Assembly: GCF_029360705.1 (NCBI RefSeq)
Contig: NZ_JARKMX010000008.1
Location: 4,207,144 to 4,271,143, forward strand
Direction of reading: 5' to 3'
Origin: Paraflavitalea pollutisoli
GTDB lineage: Bacteria; Bacteroidota; Bacteroidia; Chitinophagales; Chitinophagaceae
Length of the DNA stretch: 64,000 bases
Shown here: piece by piece, positions 35,558 to 45,394 of the stretch
How the letters are laid out: every line of letters begins with the position of its first letter
Position numbering within the stretch: the first letter of the stretch is position 1
Notes under the pieces: generated by a model
Seen by the model: only the letters and a program-made list of their open reading frames with translations
The model's database searches: none
What the model was told of the DNA's origin: nothing
Program-made: the position numbers and the translations under genes

Positions 35558-35611
35558 CCTGTGCTGGCCCCTGACGTGTGCAATTGGCTTACTGTTTAAA
35601 CCCTTCTGTTT

Positions 35612-36916
35612 ATGCAAACAGCATCCAAAAAAGTAATTAACGGGTGGGCCATGTACGATTGGGCCAACTCGGTCTATAACCTCGTTATCACGACGACGTT
35701 TTTCCCGATCTATTTTAATGCCGCTACCAAAGATCATTTCAAAAGCGACAAGATTTCCTTTCTGGGTCGCGATTTCGTCAATTCCGCCTTATACGATTAT
35801 GCCATTGCTGCTGCCTATCTGGTAATCGCGCTGTTGTACCCCATCCTTACTTCGATTGCCGACACCCGGGGCAATAAGAAAAAGTTCATGCAGTTCTTCT
35901 GCTATATGGGGGCGCTGGGCTGCAGTGCTCTATACTTCTTCGAGGGGGCCAATGTAGAATATGGCATATTCATGTTCATACTGGCCGCCATTGGCTACTG
36001 CGGCAGCCTGGTATTCTATAACTCCTATCTGCCCGAAATCGCTGCAGAGGCAGACAGAGACCGAATAAGCGCTAAGGGCTACTCTTTTGGTTACATCGGT
36101 AGCGTTTTGCTGCAGATCATCGGGTTTGTGTTGGTGCTGGTGTTGCCTAGCGCGGGCATGGCGTCAAGACTCACTTTTCTGCTGACAGGTATCTGGTGGC
36201 TGGGATTCGCCCAGATCACCTTCCGCATATTACCCGCTTCTCAACCGTCCATCCAGAAACATACTTCGGATATCCTCAAAGAAAGCTTCGGCGAGATCAA
36301 AAAAGTTTACAGTCAGGTAAAGCTGATGCCGGTACTGAAACGTTTCTTGCGTGGTTTCTTCTTCTACAACATGGGTGTACAAACCGTGATGCTGGCGGCT
36401 ACCATGTTTGGCAGCAAAATGCTTGGTCTCAATGAAACCAAACTGATCATCACCGTGGTAATCATTCAACTGGTAGCCATCCTGGGCGCCTGGGGAATGT
36501 CACGGCTATCTGCCATATACGGCAACCTCAAGGTGTTGATGGGTGTGGTAGTACTCTGGATATTCATTTGCCTGGCAGCCTACTATACTGCAGTAGTAAA
36601 AGAAAACGGCGGCGATCCGGAATTCCATTTTTACGGATTAGCAGTGGCTGTAGGTCTCGTTATGGGCGGCATTCAGTCGCTCAGCCGCTCAACCTATTCC
36701 AAGTTGATGCCCGAGACCCGTGACACAGCATCATTCTTCAGTTATTATGACCTTACGGAAAAGATCGCTATCGTGATCGGCATTTTCAGTTTCGGTTTTA
36801 TTGAAGAACTGACCGGCAGCATGAAAACCTCCGTGCTATCCTTAATCGTTTTCTTCGTCATTGGGTTAATCTGGCTATATTCGGCGCTGTATAAACAGCA
36901 ACAAAAAGCTTCCTGA
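35612..36916 (+). CDS. UMF1/Atg22-type MFS transporter
   Basis: 434 residues with about 12 membrane segments. The N-terminus KKVINGWAMYDWANSVYNLVITTTFFPIYF is characteristic of the UMF1 (Atg22-like) branch, and GGIQSLSRSTYSKLMPE with SFFSYYDLTEKIAIVIG is the conserved C-terminal segment. Substrate unknown; yeast Atg22 exports amino acids from the vacuole, but this cannot be transferred safely. Its stop codon overlaps the start of the metallo-hydrolase gene by one base (TGATG), so the two are translationally coupled. Confidence 0.9.
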   Translation: MQTASKKVINGWAMYDWANSVYNLVITTTFFPIYFNAATKDHFKSDKISFLGRDFVNSALYDYAIAAAYLVIALLYPILTSIADTRGNKKKFMQFFCYMGALGCSALYFFEGANVEYGIFMFILAAIGYCGSLVFYNSYLPEIAAEADRDRISAKGYSFGYIGSVLLQIIGFVLVLVLPSAGMASRLTFLLTGIWWLGFAQITFRILPASQPSIQKHTSDILKESFGEIKKVYSQVKLMPVLKRFLRGFFFYNMGVQTVMLAATMFGSKMLGLNETKLIITVVIIQLVAILGAWGMSRLSAIYGNLKVLMGVVVLWIFICLAAYYTAVVKENGGDPEFHFYGLAVAVGLVMGGIQSLSRSTYSKLMPETRDTASFFSYYDLTEKIAIVIGIFSFGFIEELTGSMKTSVLSLIVFFVIGLIWLYSALYKQQQKAS

Positions 36917-37758
36917 TGAAACTACATACCGTACACACCGGCAACTTCAAACTGGATGGCGGCGCTATGTTTGGCGTGGTGCCCAAAAGCATCTGGCATA
37001 AACTCAATCCGGCCGACGACAACAATCTCTGCAGCTGGGCCATGCGCAGCCTGCTGATTGAAGACGGCAACCGCCTCATCCTGGTCGACAACGGTATCGG
37101 TGATAAACAGGACGCGAAATTCCTCGGTCACTACCACCTGCACGGTAACCACTCGCTCGATGGCTCGCTGCAACAGCTGGGCTTGCACCGCGATGACATC
37201 ACCGATGTATTCCTTACCCACCTGCATTTTGACCACTGTGGTGGCAGCATCGTGCGCCAGGGCGATCAATTGGTACCCGCTTTCAGGAATGCCCACTACT
37301 GGAGCAATCTCCGCCACTGGGATTGGGCGACCAGACCCAATGAACGTGAGAAAGCCTCATTCCTCAAAGAGAATATTCTGCCCATCGAAGCCAGTGGCCA
37401 GCTCAAATTCATCGAACCCCTCGACGGCATCACTTTTGGACACCCTGATATCACTATCCGCTTCGTCAATGGCCATACCGATGCCATGATGCTGCCCCAG
37501 ATCAACTACAAGGGACGCACCATCCTGTACATGGCCGACCTGCTGCCCTCCATCGGACATATCCCCTTACCGTATGTAATGGCCTACGACATGTTTCCGC
37601 TGACGACCTTGCAGGAAAAGAAAACCTACCTGACGGAGGCCGTCAACAACGATTATGTCCTTTTCTTCGAGCACGATCCGGTACACGAATGCTGTACCCT
37701 GCAGCAAACCGAGAAGGGCATACGTCACAAGGAGACGTTCAAATTGTCGGAATTGTAA
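36916..37758 (+). CDS. MBL-fold metallo-hydrolase
   Basis: 280 residues. The metallo-beta-lactamase zinc motif is THLHFDHCGG (about residues 97-106), followed by a His in VNGHTDAMM and a C-terminal FFEHDPVHECC with a further metal ligand. The overall pattern resembles lactonase/AHL-hydrolase-like members (DGGAMFGVVPKSIWHKL near the start), but the substrate is unknown. Cytosolic: no signal peptide. Coupled to the MFS gene by a one-base overlap, so a joint role (hydrolysis and export of one compound) is conceivable. Converges on the DUF3108 gene with a 53-bp gap. Confidence 0.9.
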   Translation: MKLHTVHTGNFKLDGGAMFGVVPKSIWHKLNPADDNNLCSWAMRSLLIEDGNRLILVDNGIGDKQDAKFLGHYHLHGNHSLDGSLQQLGLHRDDITDVFLTHLHFDHCGGSIVRQGDQLVPAFRNAHYWSNLRHWDWATRPNEREKASFLKENILPIEASGQLKFIEPLDGITFGHPDITIRFVNGHTDAMMLPQINYKGRTILYMADLLPSIGHIPLPYVMAYDMFPLTTLQEKKTYLTEAVNNDYVLFFEHDPVHECCTLQQTEKGIRHKETFKLSEL

Positions 37759-37811
37759 TTCAGGCACCCGCAGGCGCTTTACAAAATCGCAGGAAGAATT
37801 GCCAAACCCGC

Positions 37812-38621
37812 TTACCGCACCTCGATCAACGAGGTCAGGTCATGTCGCAGGTTGCGGTAGCTGAGCATATCCACCTTGACGCTGCCCACAGAGATAGGGC
37901 TTTCTACGCGCAAGGGTACATGGTTTTTGTCATCGCTCACCCATACGGTCATTTTCTCTCCGCCTTCAAAGATGGTGCCTTTGAGCAGCAGTGGCTTGAA
38001 CTTGATGGCCCGGAACTTACCGTATTTGGTCTTTACGGTTTCTTTGCCCAGATAGCGGATGTACATTTCAAAAACCTCTTTATCGAGAAACAGGGAGAAG
38101 GTGATCTTGTCACCCGGCTTGTATTTGTTGAAGTCGATATTGCGGGCGTAATAGATCGCACTCAGCACATCCTGCACACATTCCGGCACTTTGAAGACGC
38201 CGTCATTCGTCACGGCCGCATTGGTGGTTTTGTTGAAATCGACGAGCTCGTACTTTTTGTAGCTGCCTTCATTCACGTTGCGTACAAAACGGTAGGGCTG
38301 AAAGGTGGCCGTATCGATATAGGTTTCGTATTTATCGCGCACTTTGAAGATACCGTCGTAGAAGCTGAAGGTTTTGCCTTCGCCGATGATGTGATACACG
38401 GGTTTGTTGTGCAGCCTTTCAACGCTCGACCGGAAGGTCGCTTCACCAGCCCCGATAAAGGCACCGGCAACCGTATAGAATACTTTATAAGTTAAGATTT
38501 CTTCCGGCTGGAAGGCCGTGTTCTTGATGGTGCAAAACCCGTCTCCCGATCCACTACCCGCCTGCATTGGAAAGCTGATCCCGAAGAGTCCGAAGAAAGC
38601 CAAAATTCGAAAGCTTTTCAT
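37812..38621 (-). CDS. DUF3108 secreted protein
   Basis: 269 residues. Signal peptide MKSFRILAFFGLFGISFPMQAG. DUF3108 begins at about residue 30 with FQPEEILTYKVFYTVAGAFIGAGEATF and continues to the conserved MTVWVSDDKNHVPLRVESPISVGSV near the C-terminus. The family is periplasmic and beta-rich, with lipoprotein-carrier-like topology suggested by structure of related proteins; function unsettled. The flippase-like gene lies 56 bp upstream on the same strand (its stop at 38678), so the two could be one transcript. Confidence 0.9.
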   Translation of the reverse strand: MKSFRILAFFGLFGISFPMQAGSGSGDGFCTIKNTAFQPEEILTYKVFYTVAGAFIGAGEATFRSSVERLHNKPVYHIIGEGKTFSFYDGIFKVRDKYETYIDTATFQPYRFVRNVNEGSYKKYELVDFNKTTNAAVTNDGVFKVPECVQDVLSAIYYARNIDFNKYKPGDKITFSLFLDKEVFEMYIRYLGKETVKTKYGKFRAIKFKPLLLKGTIFEGGEKMTVWVSDDKNHVPLRVESPISVGSVKVDMLSYRNLRHDLTSLIEVR

Positions 38622-38677
38622 GTATCAATCTTATTCTTAATAGTTAGTCGAATCAGCGACGCCGGGATGGATTTCCC

Positions 38678-39634
38678 CTATCTGTTTTTGAAGATACGGA
38701 TTCCTAAAATTAACAAACTCCCGATCAACGCTGGTATTACTAAATTGATAATCCATATTGACAATGAGGTGGCCAATACCCCCCATGTGTTGGTGCTAAA
38801 AAATTGTACCAACTCTATACTTGCCTTCCACCGCACGCCCAATTCCGTGATCACTGCGATCGTCGGCACCACAGCCAGCACCAGGAAAACCACCCCAATA
38901 GACGCAAAAACCTGTACCGGGGTAAGCGACACCTCAAAAACCGAAAACACCAGGTAATATTGCCCGATAAACACAATATACCGGATTACAGATAAAGACA
39001 ATATGCGCAGGAGGATAGTTGCGTTAAAAGAATCTAAAACATGGATATAGCGTACAAACCGTTCGATCTTTGGTATTTTTTCAATCCACCTCACCAGCCA
39101 GGCCAGCCGGAAATAAAATAATGTTAAAATGGCTGTACCGAATGCTGTACACCACAGCAGGGTATTGATCCAGAATACCAGCGACCCATCGCCCGGCTGT
39201 TGTGCAGCCACTACCTGTTTCATGTAGGCCAGCGCTCCCAGGCCCGCTACCAGGGTCACCAGTAACTGCGCGATGCTGCAAACGATGGTCAGTGAAATGC
39301 CCTGCACCCGCTTGCTCTCGTCGATATAGAGAATTCGCCCAACGTATTCACCAATGCGGTTGGGGGTGAAGAAAGCCATGGTGGTGCCGGTAAAGATCGC
39401 CTTGAGCGATTGCACGAAGCCGATGGGCTGTATGCGGTTGATGACCACCTGCCATTTACGGGCCTCGATGCTCCAGTTAACCAGCATCAGCAGCGCCGCC
39501 AGGCCCAGTTGCCAAAGGCCGTTGCCCTGCAGGGCCTCGCCGATATGCACAAAAGACTCCCGCCAGTTGGGTTGCCGCAGCAGTTGATGCCAGATCGACC
39601 AGGCGAGCACGATGAACACCAGCGGGCCGATCAC
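38678..39634 (-). CDS. Flippase-like (lysylphosphatidylglycerol synthase TM region-like) membrane protein
   Basis: 318 residues from the GTG at 39634; eight or so membrane segments. EARKWQVVINRI and FFTPNRIGEYVGRILYIDE are the conserved cytosolic segments of the UPF0104/AglD2-like flippase family, thought to move or modify lipid-linked compounds. The GTG starts inside the first hydrophobic segment (IGPLVFIVLAWSIW), while the sequence just upstream (LNKSIKIILNYV) looks like the real N-terminus. It would begin at a CTG (39665-39667), after an in-frame TAG. So the true start may be a rare CTG. Substrate unknown. Divergent from ruvC. Confidence 0.85.
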   Translation of the reverse strand: MIGPLVFIVLAWSIWHQLLRQPNWRESFVHIGEALQGNGLWQLGLAALLMLVNWSIEARKWQVVINRIQPIGFVQSLKAIFTGTTMAFFTPNRIGEYVGRILYIDESKRVQGISLTIVCSIAQLLVTLVAGLGALAYMKQVVAAQQPGDGSLVFWINTLLWCTAFGTAILTLFYFRLAWLVRWIEKIPKIERFVRYIHVLDSFNATILLRILSLSVIRYIVFIGQYYLVFSVFEVSLTPVQVFASIGVVFLVLAVVPTIAVITELGVRWKASIELVQFFSTNTWGVLATSLSIWIINLVIPALIGSLLILGIRIFKNR

Positions 39635-39762
39635 ATAGTTGAGGATTATTTTGATACTTTTGTTCAGCGGCTATAAGATTTGAATGCCCTGTCTGGAATT
39701 TATAAAGAGAACACACTCAACAAGTTCAGACAACGGGCAATGAGATACAAAATAAACTGAAT

Positions 39763-40344
39763 TTGACCCATACCTTGCAACAGTCTCCAAAAATAATTCT
39801 TGGCATCGACCCGGGCACCCTCATGATGGGGTACAGCATCATTGCCGCTACGCCCCGGCAGATCAAGGTACTGGATATGGATGTACTGCGCCTGAGTGCC
39901 AAAAAAGACCAGTACGAACGCCTGCAACTCATTCACCAGAAGGTGACGGGCCTCATTGCCACCTTCAAGCCCCAATACTTCGCCATCGAGGCGCCCTTCT
40001 TCGGCAAGAACGTTCAAAGTATGCTAAAACTGGGCCGTGCCCAGGGCGTGGCCATTGCGGCTGCCATGGGCGCCAACCTCATCGTACAGGAATATTCGCC
40101 CAAGAAGATCAAGCAGTCCATTACCGGCAATGGTAATGCCGACAAGGAACAAGTCTGGAAAATGCTGCAACAGATCCTGGCGCTGCAAGATACCGTCATC
40201 AATCACTACGATATTTCCGATGCGCTCGCTGTAGCTGTTTGCCACCACTACCAGGAGCGGATCGTAGGTCCTTCTGCAGGTAATAAGGTAAAAGGTTGGG
40301 AAGACTTCATCAAGAACAATCCAGGGCGTATCAAGCTAAAATAG
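39763..40344 (+). CDS. ruvC: Holliday junction resolvase RuvC
   Basis: 193 residues beginning at a TTG (39763-39765), because no ATG precedes the conserved core. Active-site acidic residues are in ILGIDPGTLMMGYS, FAIEAPFFGKN and the C-terminal YDISDALAVAVCHH. RuvC cuts four-way junctions symmetrically, working with RuvAB (ruvB is at 19.2-20.2 kb). The C-terminal extension (KGWEDFIKNNPGRIKLK) is common in Bacteroidota. A later TTG at 39775 is an alternative start. Confidence 0.94.
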   Translation: MTHTLQQSPKIILGIDPGTLMMGYSIIAATPRQIKVLDMDVLRLSAKKDQYERLQLIHQKVTGLIATFKPQYFAIEAPFFGKNVQSMLKLGRAQGVAIAAAMGANLIVQEYSPKKIKQSITGNGNADKEQVWKMLQQILALQDTVINHYDISDALAVAVCHHYQERIVGPSAGNKVKGWEDFIKNNPGRIKLK

Positions 40345-40358
40345 GAGCTCCAGGCATC

Positions 40359-40748
40359 CTACAAATTCGCCAGGATTTTTTCCTGTACGGCTTTCAGTTG
40401 CTCGGGGCTCAGTTTTAATTTGGGCCTGGTAAAATTAAGGTCGTCGGCACTGTTGATGGGTACCAGGTGCATATGCGCATGCGGCACTTCCAGGCCCATC
40501 ACCGAGATACCACAACGATCGCAGGGAAAAGCCTTTTCAATCGCCTGGGCGATGGGCCTGGCAAACAGGAGTATTTCGGAGAGGTACGTATCGGGTACTT
40601 CAAAAAAACGGTCGATCTCCGTTTTGGGTACCACCAATACATGGCCTTCCGCCATGGGAAAGATATCGAGGAATGCAAAGAACTTGTCATTCTCCGCAAT
40701 TTTGTAAGAAGGGATATCTCCGGCAATGATCTTCGAGAAAATAGTCAT
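40359..40748 (-). CDS. HIT-family (histidine triad) nucleotide-binding protein
   Basis: 129 residues from the ATG 40746-40748 (MTIFSKIIAGDIPSYKIAEND). The histidine triad HAHMHLVP (about 97-104) and the upstream FLDIFPMAEGHVLVVPK are classic HIT/HinT features: a nucleoside phosphoramidase or nucleotide hydrolase. A longer in-frame extension upstream lacks family similarity and is rejected. The gene converges on ruvC with a 14-bp gap. Confidence 0.92.
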   Translation of the reverse strand: MTIFSKIIAGDIPSYKIAENDKFFAFLDIFPMAEGHVLVVPKTEIDRFFEVPDTYLSEILLFARPIAQAIEKAFPCDRCGISVMGLEVPHAHMHLVPINSADDLNFTRPKLKLSPEQLKAVQEKILANL

Positions 40749-40861
40749 ACCACCTGTCAATTTAGCTATAAGGTGAAGCAATTGGGATTTGAACCGTATG
40801 AAAGTAAAACCTTTCATGCAACAAAGCTAAGAAAGAGCGCCGGCTTGTGACACCGGGCATT

Positions 40862-40886
40862 AAAAAACCCCGCCGGTTGGGCGGGG
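40862..40886 (-). terminator. Intrinsic terminator after greA
   Basis: Stem CCCCGCC/GGCGGGG, 5-nt loop, and a T6 run on the minus strand. Confidence 0.85.
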
Positions 40887-40926
40887 CAATCTTATCGCGC
40901 AGCAGCTGAACTGCCAAAAAAGATGC

Positions 40927-41400
40927 TTAGGTAGTTATGTTTTCGATCTTAAACGTCACCACACCGGCCGGTATCTGCACTTCCGCAACATCACCAATGG
41001 TTTTACCCAGCAAGCCCTTCCCGATGGGAGAAGTAACAGAGATCTTACCCAGTTTCAGATCGGCTTCTTTTTCAGAAACGATCTGGTAAGTCAGTTCCTT
41101 CTTTGTTTTCAGGTTGCGCAGTGTGACCTTGGTCAGGATCGACACTTTGCTCGTATCTACATTATCGGCTTCCAGTACACGCGCACTGGCTAAGTCGCCT
41201 TCCAATTTTTTGATCTTGGCTTCCAGGATACCCTGGGCCTCTTTGGCAGCATCGTATTCGGCATTCTCTTTCAAATCTCCTTTTTCACGCGCTTCAGCGA
41301 TCGCACGGGCAGCAGCGGGTCTGTCTACCGTACGCATCGTCAACAATTCAACCCTCATTTGTTCGAGTGTATCTTTACTTACATATAGAACACTACTCAT
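40927..41400 (-). CDS. greA: Transcription elongation factor GreA
   Basis: 157 residues. GreA rescues backtracked RNA polymerase by stimulating transcript cleavage. The N-terminal coiled coil (AIAEAREKGDLKENAEYDAAKEAQ, about 35-58) carries the acidic tip residues DLKENAEYD, and the C-terminal FKBP-like domain ends ISVTSPIGKGLLGKTIGDVAEVQIPAG. A strong Shine-Dalgarno AAGGAGG (41406-41412) lies 5 bp before the ATG, which is unusual in this phylum. The leader of about 100 nt contains a terminator-like hairpin. Confidence 0.96.
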   Translation of the reverse strand: MSSVLYVSKDTLEQMRVELLTMRTVDRPAAARAIAEAREKGDLKENAEYDAAKEAQGILEAKIKKLEGDLASARVLEADNVDTSKVSILTKVTLRNLKTKKELTYQIVSEKEADLKLGKISVTSPIGKGLLGKTIGDVAEVQIPAGVVTFKIENITT

Positions 41401-41405
41401 AGTAA

Positions 41406-41412
41406 CCTCCTT
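41406..41412 (-). promoter_or_regulatory. Strong Shine-Dalgarno sequence of greA
   Basis: AAGGAGG on the minus strand, 5 bp from the ATG. Bacteroidota genes usually lack such sites, and no other gene in this window shows one as clearly. Confidence 0.75.
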
Positions 41413-41447
41413 ATTTTTTTAGTCCGGCGCTCGTTTGGCTCCGGTAA

Positions 41448-41490
41448 CAGAAAAAAAGAACAACGCCTCAGGTATCCCGCTGAAGCGTTG
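41448..41490 (-). terminator. Terminator-like hairpin in the greA leader (possible attenuator)
   Basis: On the minus strand CAACGCTTCAG pairs with CTGAGGCGTTG (11 bp, one G-U), 8-nt loop, then TTCTTTTTTT. It lies between the candidate greA promoter (41509) and the greA start; it could alternatively end the upstream dehydrogenase transcript. Confidence 0.7.
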
Positions 41491-41508
41491 CATGATTGTG
41501 TAACAGAG

Positions 41509-41516
41509 CAAAAATA
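41509..41516 (-). promoter_or_regulatory. Candidate greA promoter -7 element, upstream of the hairpin
   Basis: Minus-strand TATTTTTG is an exact TAnnTTTG match; a TTG lies 23 bp further upstream, slightly far for a -33 box. Confidence 0.5.
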
Positions 41517-41663
41517 TAACTAAATTTTGAATTAAAACCCAAGGTTCCGGGAATATTGCCCAAAAAAACAAGTTCTAATTCAATTATAACCTGCTGGACA
41601 ATAGGATACTCCGGCTCCTTTTTGTGTCAGGTCTACACATTTACGATACCCCTGCCCGCGAGG

Positions 41664-42587
41664 CTAAATGCCCAGCTTATCCAGCACCACTTTGGCCATC
41701 TTGTAGAAGGCCTCATGGCTGTATCCGGCAATGTGTGGCGTGACCAGTACATTCGGCTGTGCCAGCAACCAGTTGAGCTGCTGCTGCTCGGTGTCTGAAT
41801 AGGTGGCCAGCTTTTCATTCTCCAATACATCCAGTGCAGCCCCGGCGATCTTGCCGTTTTTCAATGCCCGGATCAGGGCGGCGGTATCGTGTACCTTTCC
41901 CCGCGAGGTATTGATGAAATACGGTGTACGCTCCAGGCTGTTGAAAAAGTCGTCGTTGGCATAATGATACGTTTCATCCGTCAACGGCAAGTGCATACTG
42001 ATCACATCAGCGTACCGGGCCACCTGTTCCCGGTTGGCCTCTTTCACCAACTCTTTCGCAAATCCGAACTTATACTTGTCGTGCGCCAGGATGGTAACAT
42101 CGAACGACGACAATACTTTGGCAAAGGCGCCACCGGTATTGCCGAAGCCAATGATGCCAACCGTTTTGCCCGTCAGCTCGGTCGCCCGGTTCTGGTCGCG
42201 GATCCACTTGCCCTCCCGGATCTCCTGCATGCTGCTGTACAGCTTGTTCATCAAGCCGAGCACCATGCCGAGTGCCTGCTCACCCACGGCATTGCGATTG
42301 CCTTCGGGACTGCTGACACAGGTAATGCCTTTGGATTGCGCATAGGTCACATCGATCAGTTCCATACCACTGCCCAGGCGACCGATCCATTGCAGGCTGG
42401 CTGCCCGGTCCAGGATGGCTTTATCGATCTTCAATCGGGTGGTCACAATGAGCCCGGTTGCATCGGCGACCTGCTCCAGCAGTTCTTCATAGCTGATCTG
42501 GGGCAGGTACGCGACCGTATACCCCTTCAATTCCAATTGCTCGATGAGGTAATTGTGCACTTTGGCCGTAACGATAACTTTCTTCAT
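41664..42587 (-). CDS. D-isomer-specific 2-hydroxyacid dehydrogenase
   Basis: 307 residues from the ATG at 42587 ([22 protein letters not shown]); a GTG six bases upstream is possible. Rossmann fingerprint [17 protein letters not shown] (about 142-158). The catalytic Arg is in [15 protein letters not shown], an acidic residue in [10 protein letters not shown], and the His in [15 protein letters not shown]. Phosphoglycerate-dehydrogenase-like, but lacking any regulatory domain, so the substrate (3-phosphoglycerate, glyoxylate or another 2-oxoacid) is open. It starts 14 bp after the stop of the S9 peptidase gene and is probably co-transcribed with it. Confidence 0.9.
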   Translation of the reverse strand: MKKVIVTAKVHNYLIEQLELKGYTVAYLPQISYEELLEQVADATGLIVTTRLKIDKAILDRAASLQWIGRLGSGMELIDVTYAQSKGITCVSSPEGNRNAVGEQALGMVLGLMNKLYSSMQEIREGKWIRDQNRATELTGKTVGIIGFGNTGGAFAKVLSSFDVTILAHDKYKFGFAKELVKEANREQVARYADVISMHLPLTDETYHYANDDFFNSLERTPYFINTSRGKVHDTAALIRALKNGKIAGAALDVLENEKLATYSDTEQQQLNWLLAQPNVLVTPHIAGYSHEAFYKMAKVVLDKLGI

Positions 42588-42601
42588 GCTCACGTTTCTT
42601 C

Positions 42602-45394
42602 TTATTGGGATGATTTACTTTCCTTTTCTACTGCTTTCATTTTATCCTGGTAGCTAACGCCTTCTTTGATCCAGGCGGCAGCCGGTTTGCCAAGCAGGAA
42701 GTGGTCAAACCACTCGCGCTGGCGCTGCTGGTAATCGATCTGGTTTTCTTTTTTCGCCAACCCGTGGTTCTCATCGGCGTACACCAGCATCACATGCTCT
42801 TTCTCCATCCGGCGCATGGTACCATACATTTCGATACCCTGGTGCCAGTCTACCGCACCATCCTTGTCGCCAAAGGCGATCAGCAGGGGCGTCTTGATCT
42901 TATCGGCGTTGAACATCGGCGAGTTGCGGATATGCGCATCCATGCGCTCGTACCAGGGACCATCAAAGCGACCCTGGCTGGTCTCGAAGATCTTCTGATC
43001 GGGGATACCGTTGTTCCAGTAAATGGACATCGACATACTGATCAGGTCGGTCAGCGGTGCACCGGCACAGGCGGCGTTGAAGATATTGGTCTGCGATACG
43101 ATGAACGAGGTTTGGTAAGCGCCCCAGCTATGCCCCATCAGGCCAATCTTGTTGCGATCGATCATACCCGTTTTCAACACCTGCTCTACGGCGGGCACCA
43201 CACAATCTACCGCACTGGTACCGGGTTCGTTGATATCATACACGATATCAGGACGGAACACGAAATAGCCATTGGTGGTAAAGTTGGTGGTATTGTATGC
43301 GCTGCGGGTAGAAGGGTTTGTATACATATGGACGGTATTCGACAACAGTTCATAGATATAGACGATCATGGGATATTGTTTACCCGGCTCGTAGTTGGCG
43401 GGATAGAACAAGGCACCCTGTAATGCTTTTCCTTTCTTATTGGTAAAGTTCACCAGCTCGCTTTTGCCCCAATAGAAGTTCTGTTGCTGCGGGTTAGTAG
43501 CTACCACCTTTTTGTTGGCGGTGAAGTTCTCGGTCACGTACAACTCAGGCGAAACATTGTAGTCCATTTTGGTATAGGAGAATACGTTCGCATCTTTCGC
43601 CTTGATCAGCCGGTAAACGGTCGCATCTTCAAACACCAACGGGCTCACCTTGCCTTTCTCCAGCTTGTAGTAACCAAACTTCTTGGTCTTGTCGCCATAA
43701 GCCGACAGGTATACGGGCTTGGTGTCGTCGATGAAGGGGTCTTCAAAATCCAACCGTGTTACCCGGAATTGGATTTCATCTTTTTCGCCTTCGGTGAGTT
43801 TGCGTGTACCTTTTCCGTCGGGATTGAGGGCCCACACATTGTATTCATCGTATACGAGCAGCGCTGCGTCGCCCTTGGTCCAGCCAGCGGCCCCATACGG
43901 CGGTTTGGTAGCAGGATGGTCATCACGTACATTCCAGAAAGAACTGTTGAGGCCACCTGTCAGGTTGGTGGTAACACCCGTAGCAGTGTTGATCGTCCAC
44001 CAGCTCCTATCCTTGAAATAGTAAGCATATTTGCCTTCGGTCGACAACACCGGTGCAGTATAAAAACCAGCCAGCGACTTTTCAAGCAGCAGTTTCTTTT
44101 CACCGGTGCGGGTATTCACGAGTGTATAGTCTGCAAAATCTTCTTTAAACGCAGGTTTGTATTTTTTGCTGGTACTGATCACTGCCCATTTCCGGTTGTC
44201 GCTGAAGCTCACATTGGGGGCAACGGCAGTCGCTATCTGGAAATACGTATTGTTGTCGATATTCCAAACAGCCTGGTAGCTCTGCTCTTTGTCTTGCGTA
44301 TAAGTCAGTTTCTGACGGGGCTGGATCTCGGTATCCTTCCAATGCCATACATCTACCTGGGCCAGCTTCTCATCTTTCTTAGGAGCTGCTGCTGCCAGGT
44401 TCTTCGTGCTGTCGGCTTTTTTCGCAGTATCGGTTTTTGCCTTCACGGAATCTGTCGTTTTCTTCTCGTCTTTCTTTGGCTTGGCCGTCCAGCTCTTGAT
44501 GCCAAAGAATGCGGCCGTCATATCATCGCTCAATACCAGGTTGGAAGCGCTGTTGATGCGCATGCTATCGGGAAAACCTTTGTAGGTAGTACCATCGAAT
44601 ATTTTCAGCACGGGTGCCTTGTAAATATTCACATAGGTATATACCTGGGCATTCTCTTCTTCATAGCCTTCTTTCTTGAACGATTTGAAGAAAGCCAGGC
44701 CTTCTCCTTCTTTTTGCCAGGTGAGCTTCGAAAAGCGGGCCGTATCACTGGCAAGGACCTTGAGGGAGTAATTGTCGAGATTGAACAACTCCACTGAATT
44801 GCCGGCCTGGTTGGCAGACTCTACGATGTAAGCGAGGTAATCGCTCCTTTTATTGAAAGACCAGGCAGTGACATTGCCGATGGTACGGGTGCTGCTGTCA
44901 GCCAGTTTTTTGAGCAAGAGTACAGCGCCCTTGTCTTTGTTTTCTTTGGGCGGGTCGAGGCTGATCGCCAGCAATTTACCGTTGCGCGAAAAGCGGAAAG
45001 ACGATACATCCTGCACGACCTGCTTGCGGCCGGTAGCCAGGTTCAACAATCCCATTTTGTACTTGATGGGCTGCTTCTGCTCGCGCAGCTTTTCACCGTC
45101 TTTGTAGGAAACGCCGATCTGGTAGGCGATCCACTGGTTGTCTTTGGAGAATTCGAAGTTGGTGGCGAATTCTAGTTTATAGCTCTTATTGGTCAACCGG
45201 TTCACCACGTACAAGGTGTCATTCACTTCCTGTGAAGCTACGATGTAAGCTGCCCATTCACCATTGGGCGATAGATCTGTGAAGCTGAGCGATTGCCATT
45301 TGCCGTAGTCCTCCGGCGTAAGGTTTTTTTTCTGGGCCATTCCTACGGTCGTGAGGAACAAGGAAAGGGTTAACAGGGAAACGTGAAACTTCAT
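42602..45394 (-). CDS. S9-family (prolyl oligopeptidase type) peptidase
   Basis: 930 residues from the ATG 45392-45394, with signal peptide [21 protein letters not shown]. The N-terminal part (about 25-650) is a beta-propeller with a Lys/Asp/Thr-rich insert (about 315-345, [16 protein letters not shown]). The C-terminal alpha/beta-hydrolase domain has the nucleophile in [13 protein letters not shown], an Asp in [12 protein letters not shown] and the His in [11 protein letters not shown]. Likely periplasmic and active on peptides. The family normally has 600-950 residues, so length is usual. Confidence 0.92.
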   Translation of the reverse strand: MKFHVSLLTLSLFLTTVGMAQKKNLTPEDYGKWQSLSFTDLSPNGEWAAYIVASQEVNDTLYVVNRLTNKSYKLEFATNFEFSKDNQWIAYQIGVSYKDGEKLREQKQPIKYKMGLLNLATGRKQVVQDVSSFRFSRNGKLLAISLDPPKENKDKGAVLLLKKLADSSTRTIGNVTAWSFNKRSDYLAYIVESANQAGNSVELFNLDNYSLKVLASDTARFSKLTWQKEGEGLAFFKSFKKEGYEEENAQVYTYVNIYKAPVLKIFDGTTYKGFPDSMRINSASNLVLSDDMTAAFFGIKSWTAKPKKDEKKTTDSVKAKTDTAKKADSTKNLAAAAPKKDEKLAQVDVWHWKDTEIQPRQKLTYTQDKEQSYQAVWNIDNNTYFQIATAVAPNVSFSDNRKWAVISTSKKYKPAFKEDFADYTLVNTRTGEKKLLLEKSLAGFYTAPVLSTEGKYAYYFKDRSWWTINTATGVTTNLTGGLNSSFWNVRDDHPATKPPYGAAGWTKGDAALLVYDEYNVWALNPDGKGTRKLTEGEKDEIQFRVTRLDFEDPFIDDTKPVYLSAYGDKTKKFGYYKLEKGKVSPLVFEDATVYRLIKAKDANVFSYTKMDYNVSPELYVTENFTANKKVVATNPQQQNFYWGKSELVNFTNKKGKALQGALFYPANYEPGKQYPMIVYIYELLSNTVHMYTNPSTRSAYNTTNFTTNGYFVFRPDIVYDINEPGTSAVDCVVPAVEQVLKTGMIDRNKIGLMGHSWGAYQTSFIVSQTNIFNAACAGAPLTDLISMSMSIYWNNGIPDQKIFETSQGRFDGPWYERMDAHIRNSPMFNADKIKTPLLIAFGDKDGAVDWHQGIEMYGTMRRMEKEHVMLVYADENHGLAKKENQIDYQQRQREWFDHFLLGKPAAAWIKEGVSYQDKMKAVEKESKSSQ

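Noticed and set aside
40750..40850. T-loop-like GGTTCAAATCC on the minus strand, suggesting a tRNA 3' part
   Set aside because: The stem around the loop does not pair (5-bp T-stem fails), and no acceptor, D-arm or anticodon arm could be fitted.
43484..44797. 437-codon open frame opposite the S9 peptidase gene
   Set aside because: Shadow of the real gene; no domain or start signal.
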